64,000 nucleotides of DNA from Cliona cf. orientalis (Eukaryota; Porifera; Demospongiae; Clionaida; Clionaidae): the NCBI GenBank assembly GCA_963930775.1, contig OZ005702.1, forward strand, positions 3,906,001-3,970,000, written 5' to 3'. The notes beneath the pieces were generated by a model, which worked only from the letters and a program-made list of their open reading frames with translations, had not been told where the DNA came from and made no database searches. Both the position numbers and the translations under genes were made by a program. Shown piece by piece: positions 49,401 through 59,363 of the stretch. Every line of letters begins with the position of its first letter. Within the stretch, counting starts at the first letter, position 1.

Positions 49401-52400
49401 TGTACATCTATAGCTAATCTTGTGTGCCATCTCCTCGGGAATAATAGGAATAGCATGACAAACTAAATTCACTGCTTGGTCATTATTCAGATTTCAAACT
49501 AGTAAGAGTGCAAGAAATGCTAGGTTTGAACTTGCAATCGGTGAGGCTACGCCAGCACTCAAGGGAGCTGGGCCAAAGCGCCACATTATATGACATAGTT
49601 ACTGTATTCAGTCTGAGATCTGAAATTTTTTGAGAAAATCTGAAAATCAATGTGGTCGGTGACGATAAACTGCAAATTCACTCCGCCTGGCCTTATCTCA
49701 CTAGTGTAGCAGGTTTAGTTGGCCCACCAAAAAAACTGCCTCAGCAATGCGCTGTTTTAACGTGTTACAGTCCTGCAGCTAGCACTGCTTCTTGCACAAG
49801 TGTCTAGGATTGCCACGGATTTTCCTTATGTGTCTGAGATAATTTACTTCTTTACAACACCTGGCTTCTCTGTAGAGCCTTGGCTATGCACATAGAATAA
49901 TATTGTACCTTGAATTTGAGAGGCAGTTTAGCAAGCAATGTAAAGCGTCCAAAATCACTAGGGGTTCTTCATTGTTCGTGCTTTGTTCTTCCCATTAACT
50001 TATACTAAGTTTTGTTGTTAGCATGAACATATTATTTTATCATACTTTTAACTTATACAAAATATATTTTGCAGTTGAAATACCTCCACAATTAAGAAAA
50101 CTGGTACGTGTTGTTGCTCGAGCATTCTATGATTCGTTGCACATTGTGTGTTTGGATGTATTATCCAGTTATCCATGGTAAGTCACACAAGATCTCATGT
50201 CCAGTGTATCAAGATTGGTTGAACCACTTGCTATTACAATACATATACATGTACATGACTTGGAAATATTTTGTGCTCACTGCATCTTGTCCAACCATGC
50301 TCAATTACATGTATGTAGGGAAGCAGAACCTGCCCATCTAGCTACATATTTAATATTGAGCAACCTGAAATATTTTAATATTTCATGGCTTTCTTTGGTA
50401 TTGATGCATACAGTGTAGCAGAATCTGATCTGGTAGACATTCTAAAAATGAGTGGAAGTCAAAAACAGGTTTGTAATCTGTTGGTGTCGTAGGATATCAG
50501 AATATAATTATTTAGTCCCCCCATGGCCACCTTCCAAAATCCATATACTATGGGTATTTTGCACTCCAAGGATGAGGAACAGCTGTAAGTCCTGGTGTCG
50601 TCCCCAGACCCCGCCCTCAAGGAGGGAAAGGATCTGGTACACATTGAGTGCATTCTGAGGCTTCTTTCTGAATACTCTACCGCACCAATCTACATGGCTT
50701 ACATGTGACATCATGCTGTAGCCAACTACTGCTGCGTGTGACAATCACATGACGAGCTGCATCCTGTGTGCCCCAAAAAGTGCTCGATGTGTGCCAGACC
50801 CTTTCCCTCCTTGAGGGTGGGGTCTGGGAACAAGACTATGCAACAACAAGCTAGTCATTGAGTTCTTTGCTAAATCTGCCAATTTGCAAGTGCATGTGTA
50901 TGTGCACGTAACCAGTTGAATTGTACACTAGAATCGTGGAAGTAAATATATGACCGTTTCCAAATTATGGGGCCATGGATGTATGAGAGCTTGATGCAAC
51001 TTGTATGGTGCCATATGCTCACAGCAGTTACACTGAACCATGTCCTCATGCATACATGTATGCCTCAGGCATAAGGCCACTGCAAAACAGTTCAATAAAT
51101 GTTCCACTATAAGTTGGGGGCCTGTTACAACGCAAATGCGATCTAATGAAAAATTAATGCGAACTGCCACAAGTTAGAAAAAATGTGAATCAGATAGGGA
51201 AAAATCAGAACCTGCTCCATTCCGTTCCACATACAAGACCCCAAGCACTCAGCCACCACCATTGTTGCTGCTGGCAGCCGTTATTTCAACATTTTAGGCC
51301 AGGGAAACTGAATTCACAGTTTATCGTCACTGCCTGCATAGATTTTCAGATTTTCTCAAAAAATTTCAGATTTCAAATTATACTACAGCAACTATAGGGC
51401 ACTTTGGCCCCACTCCCTCGAGCGCTGCAATCAAAGGGCATGGCCTTGGTGATTGTGAGTTCGAACCTACGTTTCTCATACTCTTTTACAAGTTTGAAAT
51501 CTGAATGATTGCTTGCCCGCATGCAAATCGAAAAGTCTGTAATGATAAACTGTGAATTTAGTTTGCCTCGCCTTAGAGACAAACCCTAGATACTAATCCT
51601 GCTAACCATTTGCAACCCATCCCCTGACCTCCCAGCCCCTCCCATTTCTAATGTCCGGCGATCGCGATGGCGTACGTATCGTGATTGGTTTGGGATCACA
51701 TTTGTGTTGTTACAGGGCCTCAGATTTCCTAACAGTTGTCTAACAATTTTATGTATCATGATAATATTAATTTCTTTATGCTGTAGCTCAGACAAGTGTT
51801 GGGTACTTTGAGAAGAGACAAACTGGTGAAAGTGTGAGTTTAGGTACAGAGTATGAAAATAGTATTGCTAGGGTGATGCGCAGCATAGAGTTAGTAGTGG
51901 GAGAGCCCCCTCTACTGTCTTCAATCCGTAGCACTTGTACAAGCAGCTATCTGCTGCTCAGTTGATTCAGTCTATTGTCACTATAAAGATTAAGGGATGA
52001 GGAGTATAAATAACAGTTGTGTACCATGCATGATTCATCCCCAGTATATCGATCGAGAACTTTGCCACTGAGGCCACTCTGACTACTACATGTATGTGGC
52101 TACAGAATTGTACAGCTAGCTTTTATTCAAATATCAGCCGCAACTACTATTAATTTCTGCCTTGCTGGAGTGTGGCTACTAATTGAGGGCGGCTTTTATT
52201 TTTCATTGGAGTAACACCTCTTGGTGACATTGACACGATAGACTAGTTTTTTTTCACAACTAATTTTCAAATATTTGACAGCTAGATGATCGATAAAATT
52301 TAATAGTAGCAGAATCAAGCCAAGGACATTTCTGCTATGTTTTTGCCCCGAACTAACGATCGTTCATGGCTTGTGATTGTGGCCATGCCCATTTAATGGT

Positions 52401-55400
52401 TTTGCACATGCGTGCGGCTACTATTTTAGGGTAGTATTGTCCCTAGACTCCACCCCCAAAAGGAGGAAAGGGTTGGTACACATCGAGCACTTGTTGGGGT
52501 GCACAGGATGCAGAACGCAGTGATGTCGCTATAGCACGATAGAGCGGTGCCATACCACTCTATCCTGCCGAGAAATGGGCAGGGCCATACATGTATGTAT
52601 GTTACAGATTTACTACCAGCCAGCCAATTATTATTACAAGTACACACCACGGGAGTCTTTGCATACAACCACAAGTATGTAGCACTGTAAACACTCTGCT
52701 GTGGTCACTAGCTGCTCTATATGTATATTATACCTCTGCATGTTGTTTTTATTGTAAATGTTAGATGTTACTGCCATGCTCCCACCGCTCTATAAAAGAT
52801 TTCTAGTTACAACCCTGAGAGTGTCATGTGGTCGTTGTGATAACGCATCGTTTTGGGCATGGAAACGCATCAAAAGCCCTCACATGCAGCAATAGTTGGC
52901 TAGAGCACAAGTGTCACATAATTTATGATAATGATTAATCACATGCAAACCATGGTGTGAATCTGATTGGCGTGTTGATATTCAGAAACAAGCCCCAGAA
53001 AGTGCTCGGTGTGTACCAGACCCTTTCCTCCTTTTGGGGGTGGGGTCTGGGAACAAGACTAATTCGAGGGCGGCTACTATTTCCTTCGCAGAGCTCTATG
53101 TGCAGCTACTATTCGAGGGTGGCTACTAATTGGGTGCGGCTTCTATTCGAATAAATACAATATGTATACCCAAAAAATGTTATCCTGGTATTATTCCTGT
53201 AGCATGCAGAAGATGGAAACTGAACATGAAGATGGTGAACCAAACAAACATTTGAAGATGATTCACTATTACTATATCAATTATAAGGAATTCGTGAATG
53301 TTGTGAAGTACAGGCTGGATATGATGAGGAAAAAGATTCAGTCTGAAGGAAAAACTGTTAGCATGTCTAGTGTGTTAGTTACTGCCATGTTATTATGTCT
53401 GTTTTCTTTCACACACATAATATATACACTGTATACTAGGCTCATAGTAGGACATCATATGTATGTACGACTTGCCATTCTACATTTACTGAACTTGACA
53501 TTGACAGGCTGTATAACCCAAGTACAAACACTCTAAGGTGAATTGTTCAATTTACTCTATCATTGAATACCTATGTCATCATATTGCTACTGCAGCTGTT
53601 CACATTGCCAAAGCCCACTAAAGGAGGATGCCCCTGAACTAGGAGTGGATACTGGGGCAATTATGTTCAAGTACTATTCCCTAAATTATGTAAAAAAATA
53701 AGTATAGCCATAGTCATGTCTTTTAGATTAAATGAACAGCTGAAGCCTATTGTAGACTTACTGAGAGAAACTGAAAATATTACCTTAGCACCTGAAGTGC
53801 TAGAGCCTACTCCACAAAGCATAAAAAAGGTATGATGTGGTAAAGCAAAATTAAACTGTAATAATAAGCATTGAAGGTTTATTTGTGAGTACCATAGAAT
53901 CCTGCGATTACCCCCTGCATAGGTAGTTTAGTCTCGCATACAACCCCCCTGACTGTAAAAAATTAATGACATTGCAGACCATAAAACAGTAGCCACAACT
54001 AACAAACTAGCTATTTATGTCATACCGTATGGTGGGTAATTTTCGTGGGGTGCTAATTTTCATTGTTTCGTGATTGATTTTGCAGCACGAAATTTTCCCA
54101 CCCACGAAAATTAATGCTCACGGTGATATGGTATTATGCGAGTCCATGATAATGGGCGTGGTCACAAACATTGTGGCAGCACGGCCAACACTTTCCAGTA
54201 TTAGCAAGCAACAGTGGCCGCTGTCATCCAGCTGATAGCGTCTTCGACACTAATTCTCGTGCTATTTGTCCAAGTCTCTGTAGGTATATGGCTTAGTAAC
54301 AAAGAAGATCACGAGCACGTGTATCAATTACATCATTGCTTGTGTAGCAGTGCCACGCCCCTGGACTGGTTGCTGTCACGAAATTTAAAGCCACAAAAAT
54401 TAATTTTGAGGGCCTTTTCGGACTTTCCACGAAAATTAATACTCACGAAAATTCCCCGCCATTTATGCCTTTGTCGTTTTTCTCGAATTTTGCCCACCAA
54501 TCAGCCAGAGAAAGTACAGAGATTGCACACCCATGTGGCATTCGATGGTCATCACACAGAAATGTTAGGATCCTGTGTATAAGCCCCCTCCCCGCTTTTG
54601 CCCAATGCTAGTAGCATATACAAAGGGTGGGGCATAATTGTGGGATTCTACGGTAATAATTAGTATTATATAGGTTTGACACTGAAGCCAAGGGATCTAC
54701 AGGATTTAGAATACTGAAGACACTAATACATGTATATAATCCTGAAGGTGAAGCCTGAGGGTTTATAGGTGTCTGAAGTATTCTAAAGACTGTAGATCCC
54801 ATTGGCTGAAGTGTCTAATTTGTTTAGACTCTAGCGTGGGGTTGCTAAGTAACATGATGCAAGTTATTGCCCTAGGTATCAAAATGAAATGACCAACCAA
54901 TGAAATTACAGGATTTATTACAACTCGAGAATCTAAAGCCTCGTATCCAGCTGGTGTAAACCTGTCTCACAATGTACTCAGATATATCAGTGAAATATCA
55001 ATGCAGTAAATAATAGTTAGACACCAAGGACAAGGGATCTACAGTATTTAGCATCCCGATGGCCCTGAGCTGTAACACCCAAGTATTGCAAGGGTGTTAC
55101 TAAGGGGACAGAGTTGAGGGATGCTGAATATTGTGGATCCCATTGGCCGAGGTGAGCTAAGTTATTTAGAGTTTTACAACTGTTGCTATAGTAGTAAAGC
55201 TACCATATTTTCTTGTTATTAGGTGCTTTTGCTTATAAGCGCACATTTGCTGTTAAGTGCATGTTTTGTTTTTTTGTTTTTTCAAGGCGACCTGAACACT
55301 AAGCAGAAAAAAAAATTGTCCAAAAACCACCATATAATCGAGCTGGGTGCATAGTGGAACCATACAATGCAAGCAGGCAGCCTAAATTTCAATTTTGTCA

Positions 55401-58141
55401 AAAAGTTGGTAAAGGTCGTCACGTTTATGTGCGCGTGGCCCCGCCCCTCACGTAGCGCGTGGGCGGAAACATTGCAAACGCATGGCTTCCCTGTACAAAC
55501 ATATGGGGAAACTTCAAAGGGCCGTAACTTTGATTCTAAGGCGTGAATCAAAATTCCTGAAGGTCAAATCTCTGCATTCGATCCATTCTGCGCGCCGGTG
55601 CAAAAATTATGTCCCCAAGTGCTCCCAGTTCCCCCCTGAATTAATTAATTAAAAATCTTTTTTTGTATAACTACTTAGTGTTTAATTTAATTTGCTGTCC
55701 TATTCACTCACTATCAGGTAAATTTCGCCTACAAGTGCATGTGACCTTTGACCTTGATATCTGCATGCTTCCTTGCTGGCCTGGAGTTCCAGCCTTTTCA
55801 AGTTAATTGAAATTATGATGGCTACAGTCGATTCTCAGTGCTAGCGCTAAGGCCGTTTTGAGCATGTCAGAGTGTAGTATCATGTAGCACGAACGATCGT
55901 GCGATCAATCGAGCGACTGGCCACGCCACTTAAATATGCCTGCCAGCACATGTGTATACTTGGATGTATGTATTTTTGTTAGGCGCACCTCACTATCAAG
56001 CATAGATTGGAGATATAAGCGCATGCATTTAATAGCAGGGAAATACGGTATTTACCTTGGATCTCCCATAATACCATGGATCCTATTACAGGTAACCTAC
56101 AAGTAACTAAGCTACTTAGTTACTTCCTATTGACCAATCTGATTACAGGAAAGGGGCAGTAGAACTCTAATAATACCATATTTCTAAAATTCAGCCTTCT
56201 AATAATTATTCGGAACCTTTAGTGAATGATTAAAAATAGTCTCTAATTATCAGCAAAGGTCATCATGCATATAATATTAATGCACGTGGGATATTGAATA
56301 AAAATTCAGTGAATCTCGAGCAATATTTTTATTTTTACAACAAATTTTGGTAATGCTTGTAGAGGTCAGCAGTAAGTCAAGGCAGCAGTATGAGATAGAA
56401 AGTTGATTCCTACTGGGCCTTTTTCATGAGATTAGCATAATTAATCACACACTTCAGACGGCTGTAATCCGTTCTTGCCTATGGGAGTAATGTATTGTGA
56501 TTGTAATCACTATCCTATTACCATACCCTCGTGAAAGAGGGCCCACTACAGAATATCGGCCCACCCCCCCCCCCCTTCCCCCACTTTGGGCTCAATTTCC
56601 TGCTAAGGTCTAATGTTTACTCAAATTATGCACCCATGTGTAGCTGCCCCTGAAAACACAGCTCAAATGGCTGGTTTATGAGGACTGAACTTCAAAAGTC
56701 TATGTAAGATCGATGAGTAACCTGCCAAACAGCCGTAAAAGTAAGCCTAGCTAGCTTTATGCCCCGGTTCAGCACAAATGAATGATCGTGCGTGGCTAGC
56801 GATCATGACCACATCCACTTAATACAGCCGCCGTCAACGATATACGGTGAAGTATCGATCCGATAGCCGGCAGCCCTTGCTCTTGATTGGTAATCATGCT
56901 TGAATAAGGCTGAAATCAATGGTAGCTGCTGCTGCTATTCAAATTATTATGAAGATAGTGTGGGTAATTTACCTGAGCGCTCTTTTATGTCTAAATGCGA
57001 TGCTGATACCGTAGGACGGGTTTTCATTGCGTAGTTAGTACGGTACCTCAAATATCGGCCTATCCCCCAATCTTGGCCCAATGTAAGGTGCACCGCCCAT
57101 GGACCCTCTTTTGCGAGGGTATGATATAATAATTATGTGATGTCAAGAGTATATTTACATAATAATGTGGACACATGTATGTCTGGGCTCTAGCTATATC
57201 ACGCAAGGTGCTAGGCATCTTCTATATAGCCATATACCCAGGTAGTTCTTACGTGCAGTCAGGGAGCACCTAGCTCAGGATACATGGCTATATATCGATG
57301 CCTAGTGCCTTGTGTGCTAAATCTAGAGCCGGGATGACGTCATGCACAGACCTTATGATAACGGTTGGACATCGGACATTTTCCGGACAAATAGCCAGTA
57401 TGTCCGGCCATTGACTTGATTATTCGGACAACTTTTTCCCCTTTCAATCGATGCAGCATTCAATAGTGCAGTTCAAGCACTAATGATTGACTAGCATCCT
57501 GTTTACTAGCTTAGGCTGCTGTCACTGTGTCAACTATGGTTTTGGAGGCTGGGCCTAGCACCCACCAACTACACTGACCAGGATGACTCAGCAGCTGTAC
57601 ATCTGCTAGTGGTATTGTATGCATGTCATTGGACTGCTACTGTCAACATACCTGTTACAGCATAGATAGTTCACTAACATTGGCCCAAAAGAATTATTAA
57701 TACTAAATTAACGTACATTGGTGTCCGGGCATTTGGTGTAAATGTCCGGTCAAATTACATTTTGATCAGACATTTTGACTGGCCATATAAAAAATTTATC
57801 ATAGGGTCTGCATGCATGTGATAAGCTTTACCAGGCTCTCCCCTGTCTTTCACACATACATTAAAAAAATCAGGGTGCCTGGGGACGAAGCTAGAAATCT
57901 CTATGATATTTTGTAATATTACACTGCTCTTTTTTACATGTGTGTACCTATTAGCATTCAGAGGCTAACCTGTTACCAAGATCATCAACTAGTGGTTCAA
58001 CAAAAGAGTGGATTTCAACATCTGCGTAAGGGAGTGTGAAGTACATAATATCCATTATGACTGTTTCACTTTTACAGTGTGGATATATATGGTGGTAGTA
58101 CTACAATCAGTGTTAAGATTAGAGAAAAACCTCATGAAAAG
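40395..58141 (+). CDS. GTF2E1: General transcription factor IIE subunit 1 (TFIIE alpha), 3'-incomplete in window
   Basis: Large subunit of TFIIE, which recruits and stimulates TFIIH in the RNA polymerase II pre-initiation complex. Exons: 40395-40404, 50075-50177, 50414-50468, 51787-51833, 53203-53356, 53440-53537, 53596-53670, 53727-53829, 57955-58025, 58078-58141. These total 780 nt, exactly 260 codons, with all phases compatible. The protein opens MAD then VEIPPQLRKLVRVVARAFYD, like human MADPDVLTEVPAALKRL. It continues through an extended winged helix (ESDLVDILKM, LRQVLGTLRRDKLVKV, HYYYINYKEFVNVVKYRLD), a C4 zinc ribbon and the LNEQLKPIVDLLRETEN helix. Human TFIIE alpha is about 439 aa, so about 180 residues including the acidic C-terminus should lie downstream. 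None was found before 64000, so they are beyond the window or lost. Confidence 0.93.
40502..40838. mobile_element. AGGCCACACCAAATGAGAC MITE
   Basis: AGGCCACACCAAATGAGACT left and inverse right, inverse similarity over about 35 bp. Target duplication not clear. About 100 bp downstream of the GTF2E1 first exon. Confidence 0.7.
40900..41390 (+). repeat. Family H repeat, copy 2
   Basis: CATATGGTAAAAGGTCGTCA, GGGATTACGTCAGACGAGAG, TACTTCGCAGAGAAAGTAGC. Related copies at 43930-44340 and 46900-47410 are in the other orientation. Confidence 0.55.
41707..42036. mobile_element. TAGTCTC MITE, near-9-bp duplication
   Basis: TAGTCTCGCAAGCCACACCC / inverse. Flanks GATCTGCCG / GATCTACCA match 7 of 9. Sequence close to 28463-28802. 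Confidence 0.8.
42521..43435. mobile_element. MITE with an interior made of a TAGCAAAATAGCAT array, 9-bp duplication
   Basis: Ends ATTAAGGTGCAGTATTGGCT and AGCCGATACTGCACCTAAAT (inverse). CCCAATAGC at 42511-42519 and 43436-43444; the related site at 41512 has it once. Almost all of the ~915 bp between is degenerate TGCTATTTTGCTAT / TAGCAAAATAGCAT, switching strand around 42840. Confidence 0.85.
43930..44340 (-). repeat. Family H repeat, copy 3
   Basis: Inverse of 40900-41390 (AGCTGAGTGCTACTTTCTCT, TGACGTAATCCTGTGGATAA). Confidence 0.55.
44422..44749. mobile_element. TAGTCTCGTGCCCAG MITE, 9-bp duplication (8/9)
   Basis: TAGTCTCGTGCCCAG / CTGGGCATAAGACTA ends; flanks GAGCTGGTG and GAGCTGGTA. 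In GTF2E1 intron 1. Confidence 0.85.
44822..45076. mobile_element. CCGTAGAATCCTGCGATTAC element, TA duplication
   Basis: CCGTAGAATCCTGCGATTAC left, GTAATCACGGGATTCTACGG right, TA flanks. Related copy at 53892-54653. Contains TGACGACCATTACCG at 44932. Confidence 0.85.
45380..45690. repeat. TTTTAGAGGTTTTAGTAGGA degenerate tandem repeat
   Basis: About 22-bp units of TTTTAG(A)GGTTTTAGT(A/G)GGAT. It resumes at about 46375-46440 on the other side of the palindrome 45695-46352. Confidence 0.75.
45695..46352. repeat. 658-bp near-perfect palindrome
   Basis: TAGATCCTATTTGTAACAAA left and its inverse ending at 46352, arms of about 320 bp meeting near 46015. Inside each arm are shorter hairpins with GATTTAGAAGACC and GCGAAGCGAGGGTTC. 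It interrupts the TTTTAGAGG tandem array. Confidence 0.85.
46680..47410 (-). repeat. Family H repeat, copy 4
   Basis: Shares AATTCTCTTCTCACTGAAAT, GGTAATTATGTGAAAATTCA and TGACGTAATCCCGTGGATAT with earlier H copies. TGACGACCTTTACC at 47349. Confidence 0.55.
47494..48312. mobile_element. CCCTCGCGAAAGAGGG element, TA flanks, with nested poly-G element
   Basis: TA-CCCTCGCGAAAGAGGGC left, GCCCTCTTTCGCGAGGG-TA right. The copy at 56526-57119 lacks the 47598-47875 insertion. Confidence 0.8.
47598..47875. mobile_element. CAGGGTTGCATACAG element, CCATG 5-bp duplication, two poly-G runs
   Basis: CAGGGTTGCATACAG and CTGTATGCAACCCTG exact inverses; CCATG at 47593-47597 and 47876-47880. The empty copy at about 56633 reads ACCCATGTGTAGC. 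G-runs near 47624-47644 and 47823-47840 sit inside each end. Confidence 0.9.
48593..49112. repeat. Cluster of short palindromes
   Basis: AGGAGGTGTCTA and its inverse occur in alternation at 48593-48655. GGTCTCTACGCGATTTACAC and inverse at 49038-49105, flanked by GTTACATCA / TGATGTAAC. No gene seen between. Confidence 0.65.
49445..49692. mobile_element. Inverted-repeat element related to 51294-51578
   Basis: AACTAAATTCACTG... / CGATAAACTGCAAATTCACT ends and GAAATTTTTTGAGAAAATCT interior are shared, in opposite orientation, with 51294-51578. Lies upstream of GTF2E1 exon 2. Confidence 0.6.
50075..53356 (+). CDS. GTF2E1: GTF2E1 exons 2-5: extended winged-helix domain
   Basis: Residues about 4-123. 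Exon 2 ends SSYP; a cysteine codon is split across the exon 2/3 junction (TG|T), followed by VAESDLVDILK, matching human SCVKEEDMLELLK. Exon 4 reads LRQVLGTLRRDKLVKV (human LRSVLNNLKGDKFIKC). Exon 5 has the IHYYYINYKEFVNVVKYRLD block that packs against the winged helix, then MRKKIQSEGKT. The exon 5 donor (GTTAGC at 53357) is not canonical in strength. It is chosen because phase 0 and the residue spacing from here to the zinc cysteines match human exactly. Confidence 0.9.
50591..50838. mobile_element. CCCCAGACCCC...GGGGTCTGGG inverted element
   Basis: GTCCCCAGACCCCGCCCTCA / TGAGGGTGGGGTCTGGGAAC; right end AAGACTA. Related to the TAGTCTCG family but no 9-bp duplication seen. In GTF2E1 intron 3. 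Confidence 0.65.
51294..51578. mobile_element. GGCCAGGGAAACTGAATTCA inverted element
   Basis: TAGGCCAGGGAAACTGAATT left versus AATTTAGTTTGCCTCGCCTT right, about 35 bp of inverse similarity. In GTF2E1 intron 3. Confidence 0.6.
52125..53160. mobile_element. Decayed CCGTATTTATTCG element with nested TAGTATTG element
   Basis: AATATCAGCCGCAACTACTA left, CTATTCGAATAAATACAATA right, related to 20412-21143. Interrupted by 52432-53061. Lies in GTF2E1 intron 4 just before exon 5. Confidence 0.65.
52432..53061. mobile_element. TAGTATTGTCCCTAGACTCC element, near-9-bp duplication
   Basis: Right end GGGGTCTGGGAACAAGACTA. Flanks ATTTTAGGG / ATTCGAGGG match 7 of 9. Nested in 52125-53160. Confidence 0.7.
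53440..53670 (+). CDS. GTF2E1: GTF2E1 exons 6-7: C4 zinc ribbon
   Basis: Exon 6 reads AHSRTSYVCTTCHSTFTELD then RLYNPSTNTL. Exon 7 reads CSHCQSPLKEDAPELG. The four zinc ligands are the two CxxC pairs at about residues 132/135 and 157/160, spaced as in human (129/132, 154/157). Exon 6 is in a different frame from the longest open frame over this stretch and is easily missed. Introns are 83 nt (53357-53439), 58 nt (53538-53595) and 56 nt (53671-53726). Confidence 0.9.
53727..58141 (+). CDS. GTF2E1: GTF2E1 exons 8-10: post-zinc helix and start of C-terminal region
   Basis: Exon 8 (53727-53829) encodes LNEQLKPIVDLLRETEN then APEVLEPTPQSIKK, clearly the region after the ribbon (human FNEQIEPIYALLRETED). 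Exons 9 (57955-58025, Ser/Thr-rich, ends KEWISTSA) and 10 (58078-58141, VDIYGGSTTISVKIREKPHEK) are less conserved but phase-perfect. They sit where human has the VVINMDD segment. Exon 9 uses AG at 57953-57954; the alternative AG at 57960-57961 gives a less family-like frame. A 4.1-kb repeat-filled intron separates exons 8 and 9. Confidence 0.8.
53892..54653. mobile_element. CCATAGAATCCTGCGATTAC element, TA duplication, with nested relative
   Basis: CCATAGAATCCTGCGATTAC left, GTGGGATTCTACGG right, TA flanks. A second element starting CCGTATGGTGGGTAATTTTC at 54025 runs to about 54466 and has lost its right terminus. Confidence 0.8.
54675..55160. repeat. Two related hairpins (AGGGATCTACAG family)
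   Basis: AAGGGATCTACAG...TTTAGAATACTGAAG and its inverse at 54685-54815. A related hairpin (CAAGGGATCTACAGTATTTA) at 55028-55150. Confidence 0.65.
55203..56048. mobile_element. CCATATTTTCTTGTTATTAG element, TA duplication
   Basis: Right end TAGCAGGGAAATACGG, TA on both sides. Contains AAGCGCA words like the 582 and 3230 copies and GGTAAAGGTCGTCAC at 55408. Confidence 0.7.
56526..57119. mobile_element. CCCTCGTGAAAGAGGG element, uninterrupted copy
   Basis: TA-CCCTCGTGAAAGAGGGC left, CCCTCTTTTGCGAGGG-TA right. Empty-site reference for 47598-47875. Confidence 0.8.
57179..57835. repeat. Hairpin plus TTATCATAGGGTCTG inverted element
   Basis: 57181-57345: GGCTCTAGCTATATCACGCA with its inverse at the other end. 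About 57367-57815: GCACAGACCTTATGATAAC / TTATCATAGGGTCTGCATGC with TGTCCGG words. Intron before GTF2E1 exon 9. Confidence 0.6.
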
Positions 58142-58163
58142 GTACATGTACATGTACATACTA

Positions 58164-58349
58164 CCGTAAATCACGAATATTTCGTATCTATAATATTTCA
58201 TGCGATAATTTTTCGCGTTAAATAATTTTCGGACAAACAACCCTGTACCGCATTATCGTTAATATTGCGCATGTATTTTCGTGTGTTTAATTTCGCACAA
58301 GCCAATCTGTCTGAAAATATGTTAAAAACGAGATATTCGCGATTTACGG
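58164..58349. mobile_element. 186-bp CCGTAAATCACGAATATTTC element, TA duplication
   Basis: CCGTAAATCACGAATATTTC left, GAGATATTCGCGATTTACGG right, TA flanks. About 20 bp after GTF2E1 exon 10. Confidence 0.85.
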
Positions 58350-59363
58350 TATAATAGGCTATACTACAAGTATAAAAGCAATTGAATAAAATTGAAGGAT
58401 GAAGTAGGGATGGCAATAGGGTCATTCCATGTCAAATCAACACGCAAAATGGACGCCCGTTACAGATTTTGCCGAAACTTGGTGAGCACATACTTTACCT
58501 TAAGTGATGAGTTGGTGCGGAATTTTAGCCCCTGAACTTGTATGGTTTCTGAGTTACAAGCATTTTAAATTTTCGAATTTGGCAGGATTTTGCTTGTATG
58601 CACTAACTTTGATTGACTGTAACTCGGATATGCTTCAGTTTTGAGAAGTGGGACAGCGATTTTCTGAAAGTACATAAAATGTGCTTTTCAGCGATATGCT
58701 TAATTAGATTAAAATAATTAACCTACTTAATTAAGATCAGTGATAATATCGATTTAATTAAATTTGTGGTTTCAAGAAAAAGGATTTTTAGATATTTTCC
58801 ATTTTCAGTCGACAACTTCCTTCACTATCTGGCTTTATGTGGTACGAGTTTTGTTTTGGGACGGCAGTGGGATCAAGAGATATTGAAGTAGTTGTTACAT
58901 CCACCCTGGTAAGGTTGTACATGAATGTAATGTGTGTCAGGTTCAATTGAAGATCTACGCTTCAATTAAAGAAAGATCCAGACTTCATTCATTATATTAT
59001 TTGTATAGTGCTTTGCTGTCCATCTCCTAGCAACAGACTGTATTGTGACCACCAAGGTCACTATCTTGCCATATAAAATAGTGTACTTGGACAGCAAAAT
59101 AGTTACAGCCACCATGCATGGCTGTAACTATTATTTGCAGGTTGGTTGTTTACTGTGCTTTGCAGGTCAGCTGTCCAGGAGGAATAGGCAACAGGCAGCT
59201 GGAGATGTCACTGTGTAAACTGTTAGCCTCTGTTCTAGACAGCCTAACCTAATAATTATTAAATACATGAGAGCCATTGCCTGTTTACCTTATCCACTGG
59301 ACAACTGACCTGAAAAGCACTAAGCAGCCAGTAGTGTCAAAAAAGTAGATTTGCAGTTGTGTA

